Source of the DNA: a virus
Length of the DNA: 58,347 bases
IMG/VR virus record: IMGVR_UViG_3300009103_001673
Coordinates: 1-58,347 of that record
Strand: one strand, 5' to 3'
Shown: positions 22,739 through 29,833 of the stretch, piece after piece
How positions within the stretch are numbered: the first letter of the stretch is position 1
How the letters are laid out: every line of letters starts with the position of its first letter
Notes under the pieces: model-generated
What the model was told of the DNA's origin: nothing
The model's database searches: none
The model's input: the letters and a program-made list of their open reading frames with translations, nothing else
Made by a program: the position numbers and the translations under genes

Positions 22739-22960
22739 ATGAATAAAAAAGAAATGGCAAATACATTTTCATTAGAAATTGAAGAAATTGTACATAAGGA
22801 AAACCTTTCTTACATGGATGCAATTGTGTTTGCTGCAATTGCAAAGAATATTGAACCCGAAGTGGCAGCATCATTGTTGAACAATAACATCAAAGATAAA
22901 CTAGAAGCAGAGGCTCGTGATTTGAATTTCTTGCCTAAAATGTCTAAATTGCCTATTTGA
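22739..22960 (+). CDS. 33: gp33-like late transcription coactivator
   Basis: A 73-residue protein (MNKKEMANTFSLEIEEIV...) ending in ARDLNFLPKMSKLPI, the conserved C-terminus of T4-type gp33. gp33 links RNA polymerase carrying gp55 to the gp45 sliding clamp on late promoters. T4 gp33 is longer (112 residues); marine T4-like versions are similarly short. AGGAG lies at 22723-22727; a GTG at 22736 has better spacing than the ATG at 22739. Followed by gp59, as in T4. Confidence 0.8.
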   Translation: MNKKEMANTFSLEIEEIVHKENLSYMDAIVFAAIAKNIEPEVAASLLNNNIKDKLEAEARDLNFLPKMSKLPI

Positions 22961-22962
22961 AA

Positions 22963-23601
22963 ATGTCCGAAAAAACTGCATATGCGGCATATCAGGCGTT
23001 TCTTGCGTTGAAGCAGCATTTTTCAAAAGGAAAATATGATTACTTTCGGTACAATGGAAGAATAAGAAGTAACCTAAATAGATTTAGGGAACGAAAGGAT
23101 CGTTATTACTTTGAGAAGCTGACACGAAAGTACAGCGAAAGTGAGCTAATTAATTTTTTTGTATCTAATTTAATTATAAATCCAGATGTTTGGGTTGGTG
23201 AACTCTGTAGAGACAAAACGTGTGAAGAACGATACAAAGAATGGAAAAGAAAAAAAGAATCGTTGACATATGTTTTCCAAAGTGATATAATGACGATTAA
23301 AGATTTGGAAAGTGATTTTGATGAATTGTTTGTGTGTAAGCCGAATGAATATCCCAAGTTGATTGACTTGTATACCGAGGGTGCTATTTCATTGGAGACA
23401 CTTATTGGGTTTGACCTTGTTTTGGGTTGTTTTGGTCGTTGGAATCGAACAATTGGGGATGATATTATTTGGAAAGACCTGTATCATCTTTGTTTTTGTT
23501 ACAGACCATTTTTGAATTATGACGTAAAAACCGAAAGGAAGTTCAGAACCATTTTACAGAAGGAATTTCTTGGTGTTAAAAAAAATACTCAAGCAGATTA
23601 A
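22963..23601 (+). CDS. 59: gp59-like helicase loader
   Basis: A 212-residue protein with TAYAAYQAFLALKQHFSKGKYD (key pattern Y-x-x-Y-x-x-x-x-x-K-x-H-x-x-G-K-Y-D), RKDRYYFEKLTRKY, FFVSNLIINPDVWVGEL and a late LISFET-like segment (ISLETLIGFD). These follow T4 gp59 (217 residues), which loads the gp41 helicase onto gp32-coated forks and recombination intermediates. The start ATG is 2 bases after the gp33 stop. High confidence by motif order, length and neighbours. Confidence 0.92.
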   Translation: MSEKTAYAAYQAFLALKQHFSKGKYDYFRYNGRIRSNLNRFRERKDRYYFEKLTRKYSESELINFFVSNLIINPDVWVGELCRDKTCEERYKEWKRKKESLTYVFQSDIMTIKDLESDFDELFVCKPNEYPKLIDLYTEGAISLETLIGFDLVLGCFGRWNRTIGDDIIWKDLYHLCFCYRPFLNYDVKTERKFRTILQKEFLGVKKNTQAD

Positions 23602-23875
23602 GTTGTTGATTTCGAGAAAAGTACGAGTAAAAGATTTACAGAAACAAATTCTTCAATTAGAAGAAGAAAATGCATCACTAAAAAATACAGTTGTTGATTC
23701 AATGAACATGGTCACTGCATACAAAGACAGCATGGTAGAAATGAAAAAATTTATGAATCATTTGGTTCAACTTGGAACAATGGAAATTAGTTCCAACAAT
23801 ATTGAAGAAAATGAAGAAGAAGAGGAGGAATTTGACAGATATGCATTATTGAGAAAAAAAACAACAATACATTAA
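23573..23875 (+). CDS. Coiled-coil protein between gp59 and gp32
   Basis: A 100-residue protein starting at GTG 23573 (GAAGGA eight bases upstream; TTG at 23570 is the alternative), overlapping the gp59 end. Residues ~20-45 form a leucine-heptad coiled coil (LQKQILQLEEENASLKN), followed by a helical part with Met and then an acidic run (EENEEEEEEFD). T4 has no gene at this place. The acidic tail could mimic the gp32 C-terminus and compete for partners; inference only. Confidence 0.55.
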   Translation: MLKKILKQIKLLISRKVRVKDLQKQILQLEEENASLKNTVVDSMNMVTAYKDSMVEMKKFMNHLVQLGTMEISSNNIEENEEEEEEFDRYALLRKKTTIH

Positions 23876-23932
23876 AAAAAATACAATAATACGACAATAA
23901 ATTAATACAATAAATACGAGAGGTATTTTATT

Positions 23933-24805
23933 ATGTCTACTAGTTCATTTAGTCAACTCAAGAAGTCGAGCGATTCAAGTCTCGACAATCTTACCAAGGA
24001 GCTTAATAAGCTCAACGATTCACAAAAAAGCAATGTTGGACAGGACGAACGGTTCTGGAAGCTGACAGTCGATAAGGCACAGAATGGTTCTGCGCTTATT
24101 CGGTTTCTTCCGACAACAAAAGGGGAAAGTGTCCCCTGGGTTCGTTTGTTTTCACATGGGTTCCAGGGCCCGGGTGGATGGTATATCGAAAAGTCTTTGA
24201 CTACCATCAACAAGAAAGATCCGGTTTCTGAGTATAACACCAAATTGTGGAACTCTGGCATTGATTCCGACAAGGAAGTGGCTCGGAAGCAGAAGCGCAA
24301 GCTACAGTATGTTTCAAACATCTATGTGGTGAGCGATCCGGGTAATCCTGATAATGAGGGCAAGGTTTTTCTTTTTCAGTACGGAAAGAAAATCTTTGAT
24401 ATGCTCAACGACAAGATGAGTCCCGAGTTTGAAGATGAGACTGCGGTGAATCCGTTCGATCTTTGGAACGGATGTAACTTCCGCCTTCGCGCACGAAAGG
24501 TTGCAGGCTATCGTAATTATGATAAGTCTGAATTTGATTCGCCGAAGCCTCTTTTGGGAGACGACGACGAATTGGAGCGGGTGTGGAATTCGCAGTATTC
24601 ACTTGAGGAACTTGTTGCCCCTGACCAGTTCAAGTCTTATGATGAATTGAAGACTCGTTTTGAAAAGGCAATTGGTATTTCTGATATTTTGACAGAAACA
24701 GTATTTTCGGATGAGGCTTCGTCTTCTGATCCTGAAGAGACTGCTTCAACTGATGAAGAAGATGAATCATTGAGTTACTTTAAAAAGCTTGCAGAAGAGG
24801 TTTAG
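23933..24805 (+). CDS. 32: gp32-like single-stranded DNA-binding protein
   Basis: A 290-residue protein. FWKLTVDKAQNGSALIRFLPTTKGE (key pattern F-W-K-L-x-x-D-x-x-x-x-G-x-A-x-I-R-F-L-P) is the OB-fold start of T4 gp32. PWVRLFSHGFQGPGGWYIEKSLTT and the NPFDLWNGCNFRLRARKV segment match the core. The C-terminus is acidic and helical (DEEDESLSYFKKLAEEV), where replication partners bind. The zinc-ligand set of T4 (Cys-x3-His-x9-Cys-x2-Cys) is not present, as in some marine relatives. T4 gp32 has 301 residues. GAGAGG lies just upstream. Confidence 0.92.
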   Translation: MSTSSFSQLKKSSDSSLDNLTKELNKLNDSQKSNVGQDERFWKLTVDKAQNGSALIRFLPTTKGESVPWVRLFSHGFQGPGGWYIEKSLTTINKKDPVSEYNTKLWNSGIDSDKEVARKQKRKLQYVSNIYVVSDPGNPDNEGKVFLFQYGKKIFDMLNDKMSPEFEDETAVNPFDLWNGCNFRLRARKVAGYRNYDKSEFDSPKPLLGDDDELERVWNSQYSLEELVAPDQFKSYDELKTRFEKAIGISDILTETVFSDEASSSDPEETASTDEEDESLSYFKKLAEEV

Positions 24806-24850
24806 TTTATGTGATTGGATCTTCCCTGTTGGGTTTTGTTCTATTTACCC

Positions 24851-24914
24851 ATTAGCCGGTCCTCCATTTGGCTAATTAGTTATATTTCCCTATTGGTGTA
24901 GCTAATTAAGGGAA
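24851..24914 (+). other. Paired hairpins between gp32 and its terminator
   Basis: ATTAGCC (24851-24857) pairs with GGCTAAT (24870-24876), and TTCCCT (24886-24891) pairs with AGGGAA (24909-24914). They lie between the gp32 stop and the strong terminator. They may stabilise the 3' end of the gp32 mRNA. Confidence 0.35.
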
Positions 24915-24926
24915 TGGTCCCTCCTC

Positions 24927-24970
24927 CCCCCTATCCGTGGTTTTTGGCGTCCACGGGTAGGGGGTTTTTT
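24927..24970 (+). terminator. Strong intrinsic terminator after gp32
   Basis: A 14-bp stem (24927-24940 with 24951-24964, one G-U pair, loop TTTTTGGCGT) is followed by six T and a further GTTTTT. It lies between the convergent ends of gp32 (+) and the probable tape measure gene (-), and is T-rich only for the + strand. Confidence 0.9.
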
Positions 24971-24974
24971 GTTT

Positions 24975-26957
24975 TTAGAGATTGGATGGTTGTGTCAATG
25001 ATGGGTCGGTGTTCATGTCAATGGGTATTGGAATTGCTTGCCCCCCGGTGGATGTTGAACTATTATCTTGTGGTGCGTTAATGGTTACTGGCCCTGCTTC
25101 TCCTGCTCCTGCACCCTTTTCAATTCCGGCAGTTTGTACTGCTGTTGCGGCTGCTGCACGAGAATCTGGGGCTGGTTGTATTTCGGTGCTACTTCGTCGG
25201 AGTTTTGATGATTGTCCCGCTGCCGTTGGCGGCCTATTCAACCCGGTAGGCTCATCAAAATCAAGCATTGCTGATGCATCGTCAGAAGACATTATCTCCA
25301 TTAATTCGCCTGTTGCTTTATCGCCTTTTTTCATTCCTATAATTTTTTCAATCTGATATTCGGCCATTCCCATTGCTTTCAGTTCATCATAACCATAACC
25401 AAAACTTTTAAGTTCATCTGCTCCATATTCTGAAGCTATATGCTTTACTGCATCATCCGTGTAGCCTCTTTTTATCTTTTCCCCACCGCCTATAGATCCT
25501 TTACCTTCTGGATCTTGCCATTGTTCCCGAGAGGCGCTGTCGGAATCTCCCAGCATTGCTGCGGCTTCTGCTTGGCGGCCTGTGTCAACTTCTTCGTCTC
25601 CACCAAAAAAATAGTCCATTAATTTTCCGCCGCCGGGAATTGCTGAGATAACATCTATAGCAAAGTCTTTGACTAAGGATGGGAGATTCATTAGAGAATC
25701 AAAAAGACTGCCAAGCCATCCAGTAATGGTATCTGCCATAGTTCTCCATATACCTGCAATATCAAATTCAAAACTATCAAGCGCAGCCGCTTCTTCATCA
25801 AGACCAACTGCACTCAATATCCACGACACAGCATCTTTAAGCATATTCAAGGGAACATCAATTAAACCATGAATCATTGATTCAAATCCACCTTTAATTC
25901 CTTCAACAATAGAACCAGTTTCTTTGTACTCATCTATAAATCCAGTGACAAAATCAAAGATAGCAAAAAGAGCAGTAACCGGAAAAAATAATTTCTTGAA
26001 AATATTCAGGAAGAATTTTCCACCTGTTTTAATCCAAGGTAATGCACTTTTTACTAATCTGGGGAGTGCCTTTGCCATAGTCATTAGACCAGTAAACACT
26101 GAACCCAATATACCAAAAAGGGATGTCATCCATTTTCCTTTGAAAAACTTTGTAATACCACCGAACATTTTACCCAAAGCACCGCCGCCTTCTTCATCAT
26201 CTTCCTCCGACATAGGAACGCCACCTGGCTCTGCCTTGACTACTCTTCCTGATTCTCGTCTTTCTTCAATTGCGCTCAATCTATCAGCAGCACTTTGTGC
26301 CATTGTTTCTTCGTGCATTATTCTTTCCATTGCTGCCTGATCGACCCATACCCCAAGAAGTTCTGTATTCAGGTTGATCAAACCCTCAGTATCAATTGCA
26401 ATGTGTGACAATAAATCTTTAATTACACCAGTATCAAATAACAAATCATCAAATATACTAGTCTGCTGAGAAATTTCTACTCCTGCTCCTTCTTCTTTTG
26501 ATACTTTTATTTCTTCTGAAGCACCTTCGCCTCCTTCCCCCTCTTCTCCCTCTTCGCCTCCTTCTCCACCTCCCGTCATCTTCCCCCAAAGATTCTTTAC
26601 ACCAGAAACTGCACTTCTGCCAGCGTCCATTGTCATGCCAGCAATCATATTCATGAGTGCATTGTTATCAAAACCAGTTGCAACCATACTTTCAGGATCT
26701 AATCCGGCTTCTTGCACTCTTCCGGCAACAGCCGACCCGGCAGCTTGAATTTTTCCGCCAACAGCCGTTGCTCCTTTTTGTGCAAGTGTTCCTGCTGCCT
26801 TAATATCTGCGGCAGCACCTTCGGCAATACCTTTTCCGACTTTTGTGGTAAGCCCAGCAATTCCCTTTGCAAAATCTGCCAGAGGATTTACGACAGCATT
26901 TGTCTGTTCGTCTGTGATTGGTGTTGGTGCTTGTGGATGAATTATTGGTGCTGACAT
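24975..26957 (-). CDS. Probable tail tape measure protein (gp29 position)
   Basis: A 660-residue protein. N-terminus is Ala/Gly-rich helix (LADFAKGIAGLTTKVGKGIAEGAAA); residues ~130-150 are Glu/Gly low complexity; residues ~265-350 are strongly hydrophobic helices (LFGILGSVFTGLMTMAKAL, FPVTALFAIFDFVTGFID), typical of tape measure proteins; the C-terminus is polar. It directly follows gp51 (two bases), where T4 has gp27-28-29. T4 gp29 has 590 residues. Assignment is by character and place, not by a diagnostic motif; another internal virion protein is possible. Confidence 0.5.
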   Translation of the reverse strand: MSAPIIHPQAPTPITDEQTNAVVNPLADFAKGIAGLTTKVGKGIAEGAAADIKAAGTLAQKGATAVGGKIQAAGSAVAGRVQEAGLDPESMVATGFDNNALMNMIAGMTMDAGRSAVSGVKNLWGKMTGGGEGGEEGEEGEGGEGASEEIKVSKEEGAGVEISQQTSIFDDLLFDTGVIKDLLSHIAIDTEGLINLNTELLGVWVDQAAMERIMHEETMAQSAADRLSAIEERRESGRVVKAEPGGVPMSEEDDEEGGGALGKMFGGITKFFKGKWMTSLFGILGSVFTGLMTMAKALPRLVKSALPWIKTGGKFFLNIFKKLFFPVTALFAIFDFVTGFIDEYKETGSIVEGIKGGFESMIHGLIDVPLNMLKDAVSWILSAVGLDEEAAALDSFEFDIAGIWRTMADTITGWLGSLFDSLMNLPSLVKDFAIDVISAIPGGGKLMDYFFGGDEEVDTGRQAEAAAMLGDSDSASREQWQDPEGKGSIGGGEKIKRGYTDDAVKHIASEYGADELKSFGYGYDELKAMGMAEYQIEKIIGMKKGDKATGELMEIMSSDDASAMLDFDEPTGLNRPPTAAGQSSKLRRSSTEIQPAPDSRAAAATAVQTAGIEKGAGAGEAGPVTINAPQDNSSTSTGGQAIPIPIDMNTDPSLTQPSNL

Positions 26958-26959
26958 TT

Positions 26960-27115
26960 TTACTTATTCCTATTCCTTTCTTCCATCTTTTGTTTTTCTT
27001 TCTCTACATGGTCAATAACCAATGCCACATATAAATCTCTTTCCCAAGGAATCATCCCTTCAATATCTGCAAGGGTATAATTATGATACTGCATAAGTGA
27101 AAAATTTATTCGTAT
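26960..27115 (-). CDS. 51: gp51-like baseplate hub assembly protein, small
   Basis: Too short for ordinary prediction. The frame encodes MQYHNYTLADIEGMIPWERD and ends EERNRNK; SLMQYHxYTLxxIExMIPWERxxYVALL is the signature of T4-type gp51-like hub assembly proteins in aquatic relatives. An ATG start at 27094 gives 44 residues, but GGAGG (complement of 27121-27125) lies too far from it (26 bases). With an ATA start at 27113-27115 (spacing 5 bases) the product is 51 residues and begins M/I-R-I-N-F-S-L-M, like homologues. Lies between gp26 and the tape measure gene. Confidence 0.65.
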   Translation of the reverse strand: MRINFSLMQYHNYTLADIEGMIPWERDLYVALVIDHVEKEKQKMEERNRNK

Positions 27116-27144
27116 AGTTCCCTCCAACGAGTGGTCGGAGAGAA

Positions 27145-27870
27145 TTAGCCGAAAAAACTTGCCAATCCCTCCAACTTAATTTCTTCAATGTGACCACAGC
27201 TTCCGCATTTGAACTCTATATCCTTGTACATCTTTGGAATCGTAATAAAGAAGTGTTCTATCTTCTTGAATTGATCCGGGGTTAGTCTTTCAAGAAATTC
27301 TTGCAATTCGTCTGGTGTGTGGTCTGTGTTGTTATACACGTTTTCTTCATCATAAATTTGATCAATACATTTTGCAATAAGATCAAACGCAACAACGGAG
27401 TGTGTTCCTCCTGATAGGTCAGATATTTTTGTCATCATGTCTATGTCGGGATATGACATAACAATTCCAACAGAATTTGTGAGTTGGATTTTGGGATCAT
27501 GTGTCGGATCTTTTTTAATTTTAATTGTATTTACATCAATTTCAATTTCAGTTGGTTTGCATTTTTTCTCGTCATCATTTTTATGAATATAGTTGGTTTT
27601 TATGGTATCTCCCATTGATTTTCCGCGCAAATTCAGCAAGATATACTCAATGTCAAATAACGGAAGTTTATCTACATCTATATTTTTTGTGAGAATGCAA
27701 TTATTGACAATCTGTTTAATTGAAGTTGTAATTTCTTTATTATCCTCTCCTTCCATTGCCATCAAAAGAATTTTTTCCTCTTTTACAAGAAAAGGTCTGT
27801 ATGAAATTTTCTTATTGTTTGACGGCAACTTCAATTCATAAATCGGCACATCAAGTTTCGGTAAAGCCAT
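27145..27870 (-). CDS. 26: gp26-like baseplate hub protein
   Basis: A 241-residue protein beginning MALPKLDVPIYELKLPSNNKK, then YRPFLVKEEKILLMAMEGED, the conserved N-terminal pattern of T4 gp26 homologues (Y-R-P-F-L-V-K-E-x-K-x-L-L-x-A). The C-terminus carries CGSCGHIEE, a single zinc knuckle seen in many members. T4 gp26 is 208 residues and helps build the baseplate hub. It precedes gp51 on the - strand, as 26-51 in T4. Confidence 0.85.
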   Translation of the reverse strand: MALPKLDVPIYELKLPSNNKKISYRPFLVKEEKILLMAMEGEDNKEITTSIKQIVNNCILTKNIDVDKLPLFDIEYILLNLRGKSMGDTIKTNYIHKNDDEKKCKPTEIEIDVNTIKIKKDPTHDPKIQLTNSVGIVMSYPDIDMMTKISDLSGGTHSVVAFDLIAKCIDQIYDEENVYNNTDHTPDELQEFLERLTPDQFKKIEHFFITIPKMYKDIEFKCGSCGHIEEIKLEGLASFFG

Positions 27871-27889
27871 TATTCAATATCTCCTTATT

Positions 27890-28648
27890 TTATCTTTTGC
27901 CATCATATAGCATAGTAGAATCATCTGGATCGTTCTGTTGATATCCAGACAATGAACTCTTTCTTTTCTTTAAATTTCTCCCAAAAGAAATTCCTTGACC
28001 AATTTTACTCATTAGTTGGCCATCTGCTCGGGACCACAAAGCAACTCCGGTTTTTTCTAAGGCACCAGCAATATCAAAATTTGGAAATAGATCATTTACT
28101 CTTAGAAAGCTTCCAAATGGGCTTAGACTTAATGGTTCTTCTCTCCAATATCTATATGCCATTGTTACCTGAAGCTGGTGGAAACTGTCTTTTGTTGCCC
28201 AGTCTAGTTGAAGTGGAGCAACCATTACAGGATAGGCATCAATAAGTTTTACACTATGAGTAATTTCTCCATCTGTATTATATTGTTCTACAATCATATC
28301 TGTCACATAGTCATCAAAATAACTGAATTCGCTTGACGAAGAATTATCCTGAATATAAGATTGCCACTCTTGAAACAATTCTTTTATTCCCATGTCTTCT
28401 TGGCAATATAAGCTAAGAACAATGTCATCATAAATGCTTTGATATGGAATTTTTCTGATGGGTCCGTGTGTTGTAATTTCATTTGTGGCAAATGCTCTGC
28501 CGGGAAATTGTGCCTGATTACACAAAAGAGATAGCAATCTTGAACCATCTGAATCTAAAATCGCACCACTCATCAATACTCTAAAGTTTGCAGGAGAAGC
28601 CAGATGGCCGCCAATTCTTGATTTAAATTCGTTTACGTTGAATGCCAT
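27890..28648 (-). CDS. 54: Tail-tube-fold protein, probably gp54-like tube initiator
   Basis: A 252-residue protein. MAFNVNEFKSRI, LLCNQAQFPGR, IYDDIVLSLYCQEDMGIKELFQEW and LDWATKDSFHQLQVTMAYRYW (given as key segments) match the tail-tube fold shared by gp19, gp54 and gp48, in which the DWA/T-x-D...V-T-x-x-Y-x-Y-W end is typical. The ~45-residue C-terminal extension (LWSRADGQLMSKIG...) and the place among baseplate genes favour gp54 over the main tube protein gp19. T4 gp54 has 320 residues. A gp19-like tube subunit cannot be excluded. Confidence 0.65.
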   Translation of the reverse strand: MAFNVNEFKSRIGGHLASPANFRVLMSGAILDSDGSRLLSLLCNQAQFPGRAFATNEITTHGPIRKIPYQSIYDDIVLSLYCQEDMGIKELFQEWQSYIQDNSSSSEFSYFDDYVTDMIVEQYNTDGEITHSVKLIDAYPVMVAPLQLDWATKDSFHQLQVTMAYRYWREEPLSLSPFGSFLRVNDLFPNFDIAGALEKTGVALWSRADGQLMSKIGQGISFGRNLKKRKSSLSGYQQNDPDDSTMLYDGKR

Positions 28649-29298
28649 TAGCCTACCTTTCTTCCTTTTCTATATTTCTTTCGCGTGTCCATCCAGACTT
28701 TTCTTTTGCTAGTTCCAACAAATCTTTCTAACGGCAAAAACAAGGCAATTTCCCATTCTTCTGGAGGTATTTCCATATAACGTGATGTTACCTGTTCAAA
28801 TAGATATTTTTTTACACACGGCCTAAAGTATTTATACTTGGCAGACCGTTTTAGTGTATTATATCCATTATTAAAAAGTCTTAATCTTGTGTGTTTGTCC
28901 ATGTTTTCGTCTGTTCGCAATTCATATAAATTGTCCATTAACAACGCTCTCCATATGTGAGGAAGATAATGAAGATTGATTCCAGTAAATCCATCTGCAT
29001 GTGCTTCAAATGGAAATATTAATGGAAAAGAATCATAAAATGGCATTGTTTCTGCGTGTTTTGCTTCATATTCAAACATGAACATCTTGCCGAGCATCAT
29101 TCTTCCTCTGAGAGATGGCTTCATTCTTTGATTGTCGCGCCCAATTTTTAAGATTCTTGTTGAATTGACTCCCCTAAGATTACGAGATCTGATTGCTTTT
29201 TGTCGATACCATTCTCGTGCTTCAAATGTATCTTGAGGTATGGTTCCTCTTTTTACTTGAGATTCTATGATGGTTCTGAAGTTTTTTTTCTTTGCCAT
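28648..29298 (-). CDS. Conserved-looking T4-like late protein, unassigned
   Basis: A 216-residue protein with a basic N-terminus (MAKKKNFRTIIESQVKRG), then GRMMLGKMFMFEYEAKHAETMPFYDSFPLIFPFE (a memorable F-x-Y-x-x-K-x-x-x-T-x-P-F/Y-Y-D-x-F-P-L-x-F-P pattern) and GINLHYLPHIWRALLMD. I have a sense of this pattern from other T4-like and jumbo phages but cannot name its role. It overlaps the tail-tube-fold gene by one base and follows gp4 by 4 bases, so a head/tail joining or DNA-end role is conceivable. The C-terminus is basic. Confidence 0.75.
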   Translation of the reverse strand: MAKKKNFRTIIESQVKRGTIPQDTFEAREWYRQKAIRSRNLRGVNSTRILKIGRDNQRMKPSLRGRMMLGKMFMFEYEAKHAETMPFYDSFPLIFPFEAHADGFTGINLHYLPHIWRALLMDNLYELRTDENMDKHTRLRLFNNGYNTLKRSAKYKYFRPCVKKYLFEQVTSRYMEIPPEEWEIALFLPLERFVGTSKRKVWMDTRKKYRKGRKVG

Positions 29299-29302
29299 AT
29301 AA

Positions 29303-29764
29303 TTATTTATGTCCTTTTGCAGATTTAATTATTCTGATGCCCTTTGATTTTAGTGTATCTTCGGTCCATATTTCAAAGTTCCATCCACGGTCTTTTGCAT
29401 ATTCTTCTGCATATTCCCATTTGGAAGTGTTCATTCCATAGGCATATACTTCTTTTATATATCTTGGTGTTTTTCTGGATTTTGTTTTTGGGGGTTTTGT
29501 TTGTCGTTTGGGCTTGATTTCGACTATGGTGGTTTTTCCGCTTGTGTATGTTATTTTTAAATCTGGATAATATTTATGTTTTCTTCCATCCGTTTTTGAT
29601 ACATATGGGATTAATAATTCTTCACTGCTCCAACGTAATACTTCTGGATTTTCGTCACACCATTTGAATGCCTGTCGCTCCCATAAAGACCTATATGTGA
29701 TATTGGAAAAATTGCCTTCATATTTGTGTGAATTTTTTGGTTTCCATCGCCCTTTGTATGCCAT
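29303..29764 (-). CDS. 4: gp4-like head completion nuclease
   Basis: A 153-residue protein with YKGRWKPKNSHKYEGNFSNI (key G-R-x-K-P-K-N-x-x-K-Y), TYRSLWERQAFKWCDENP, WSSEELLIPY and KYYPDLKITYTSGKTTIVEIKPK (key P-D-x...E-I-K-P-K), the nuclease-like core of T4 gp4 (also called gp50/65), which trims DNA when heads are completed before tail joining. T4 gp4 is 150 residues. First gene of the leftward late operon; its start is 47 bases from a possible promoter on the - strand. Confidence 0.92.
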   Translation of the reverse strand: MAYKGRWKPKNSHKYEGNFSNITYRSLWERQAFKWCDENPEVLRWSSEELLIPYVSKTDGRKHKYYPDLKITYTSGKTTIVEIKPKRQTKPPKTKSRKTPRYIKEVYAYGMNTSKWEYAEEYAKDRGWNFEIWTEDTLKSKGIRIIKSAKGHK

Positions 29765-29780
29765 ATATTATGTATCTCGC

Positions 29781-29787
29781 CTAAATA
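29781..29787 (+). promoter_or_regulatory. Late promoter element, rightward
   Basis: CTAAATA (in GCCTAAATAAATA) lies in the 69-base divergent gap between gp4 and gp48, 47 bases before the gp48 ATG. CTAAATA/NATAAATA elements serve as gp55-type late promoters in T4 relatives. The identical motif facing left is at 29811-29817. Confidence 0.55.
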
Positions 29788-29810
29788 AATATAGTTATTG
29801 TATTCTCTTA

Positions 29811-29817
29811 TATTTAG
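29811..29817 (-). promoter_or_regulatory. Late promoter element, leftward
   Basis: TATTTAG on the + strand reads CTAAATA on the - strand, 47 bases before the gp4 start. With the rightward copy it forms a symmetrical pair serving both late operons. Confidence 0.55.
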
Positions 29818-29833
29818 ATAAAAGGAAAATAAT

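Noticed and set aside
23909-23916. AATAAATA as a late promoter for gp32
   Set aside because: It lies only 16 bases before the ATG, leaving no room for a leader with the ribosome site, and gp32 is not a late gene in T4.
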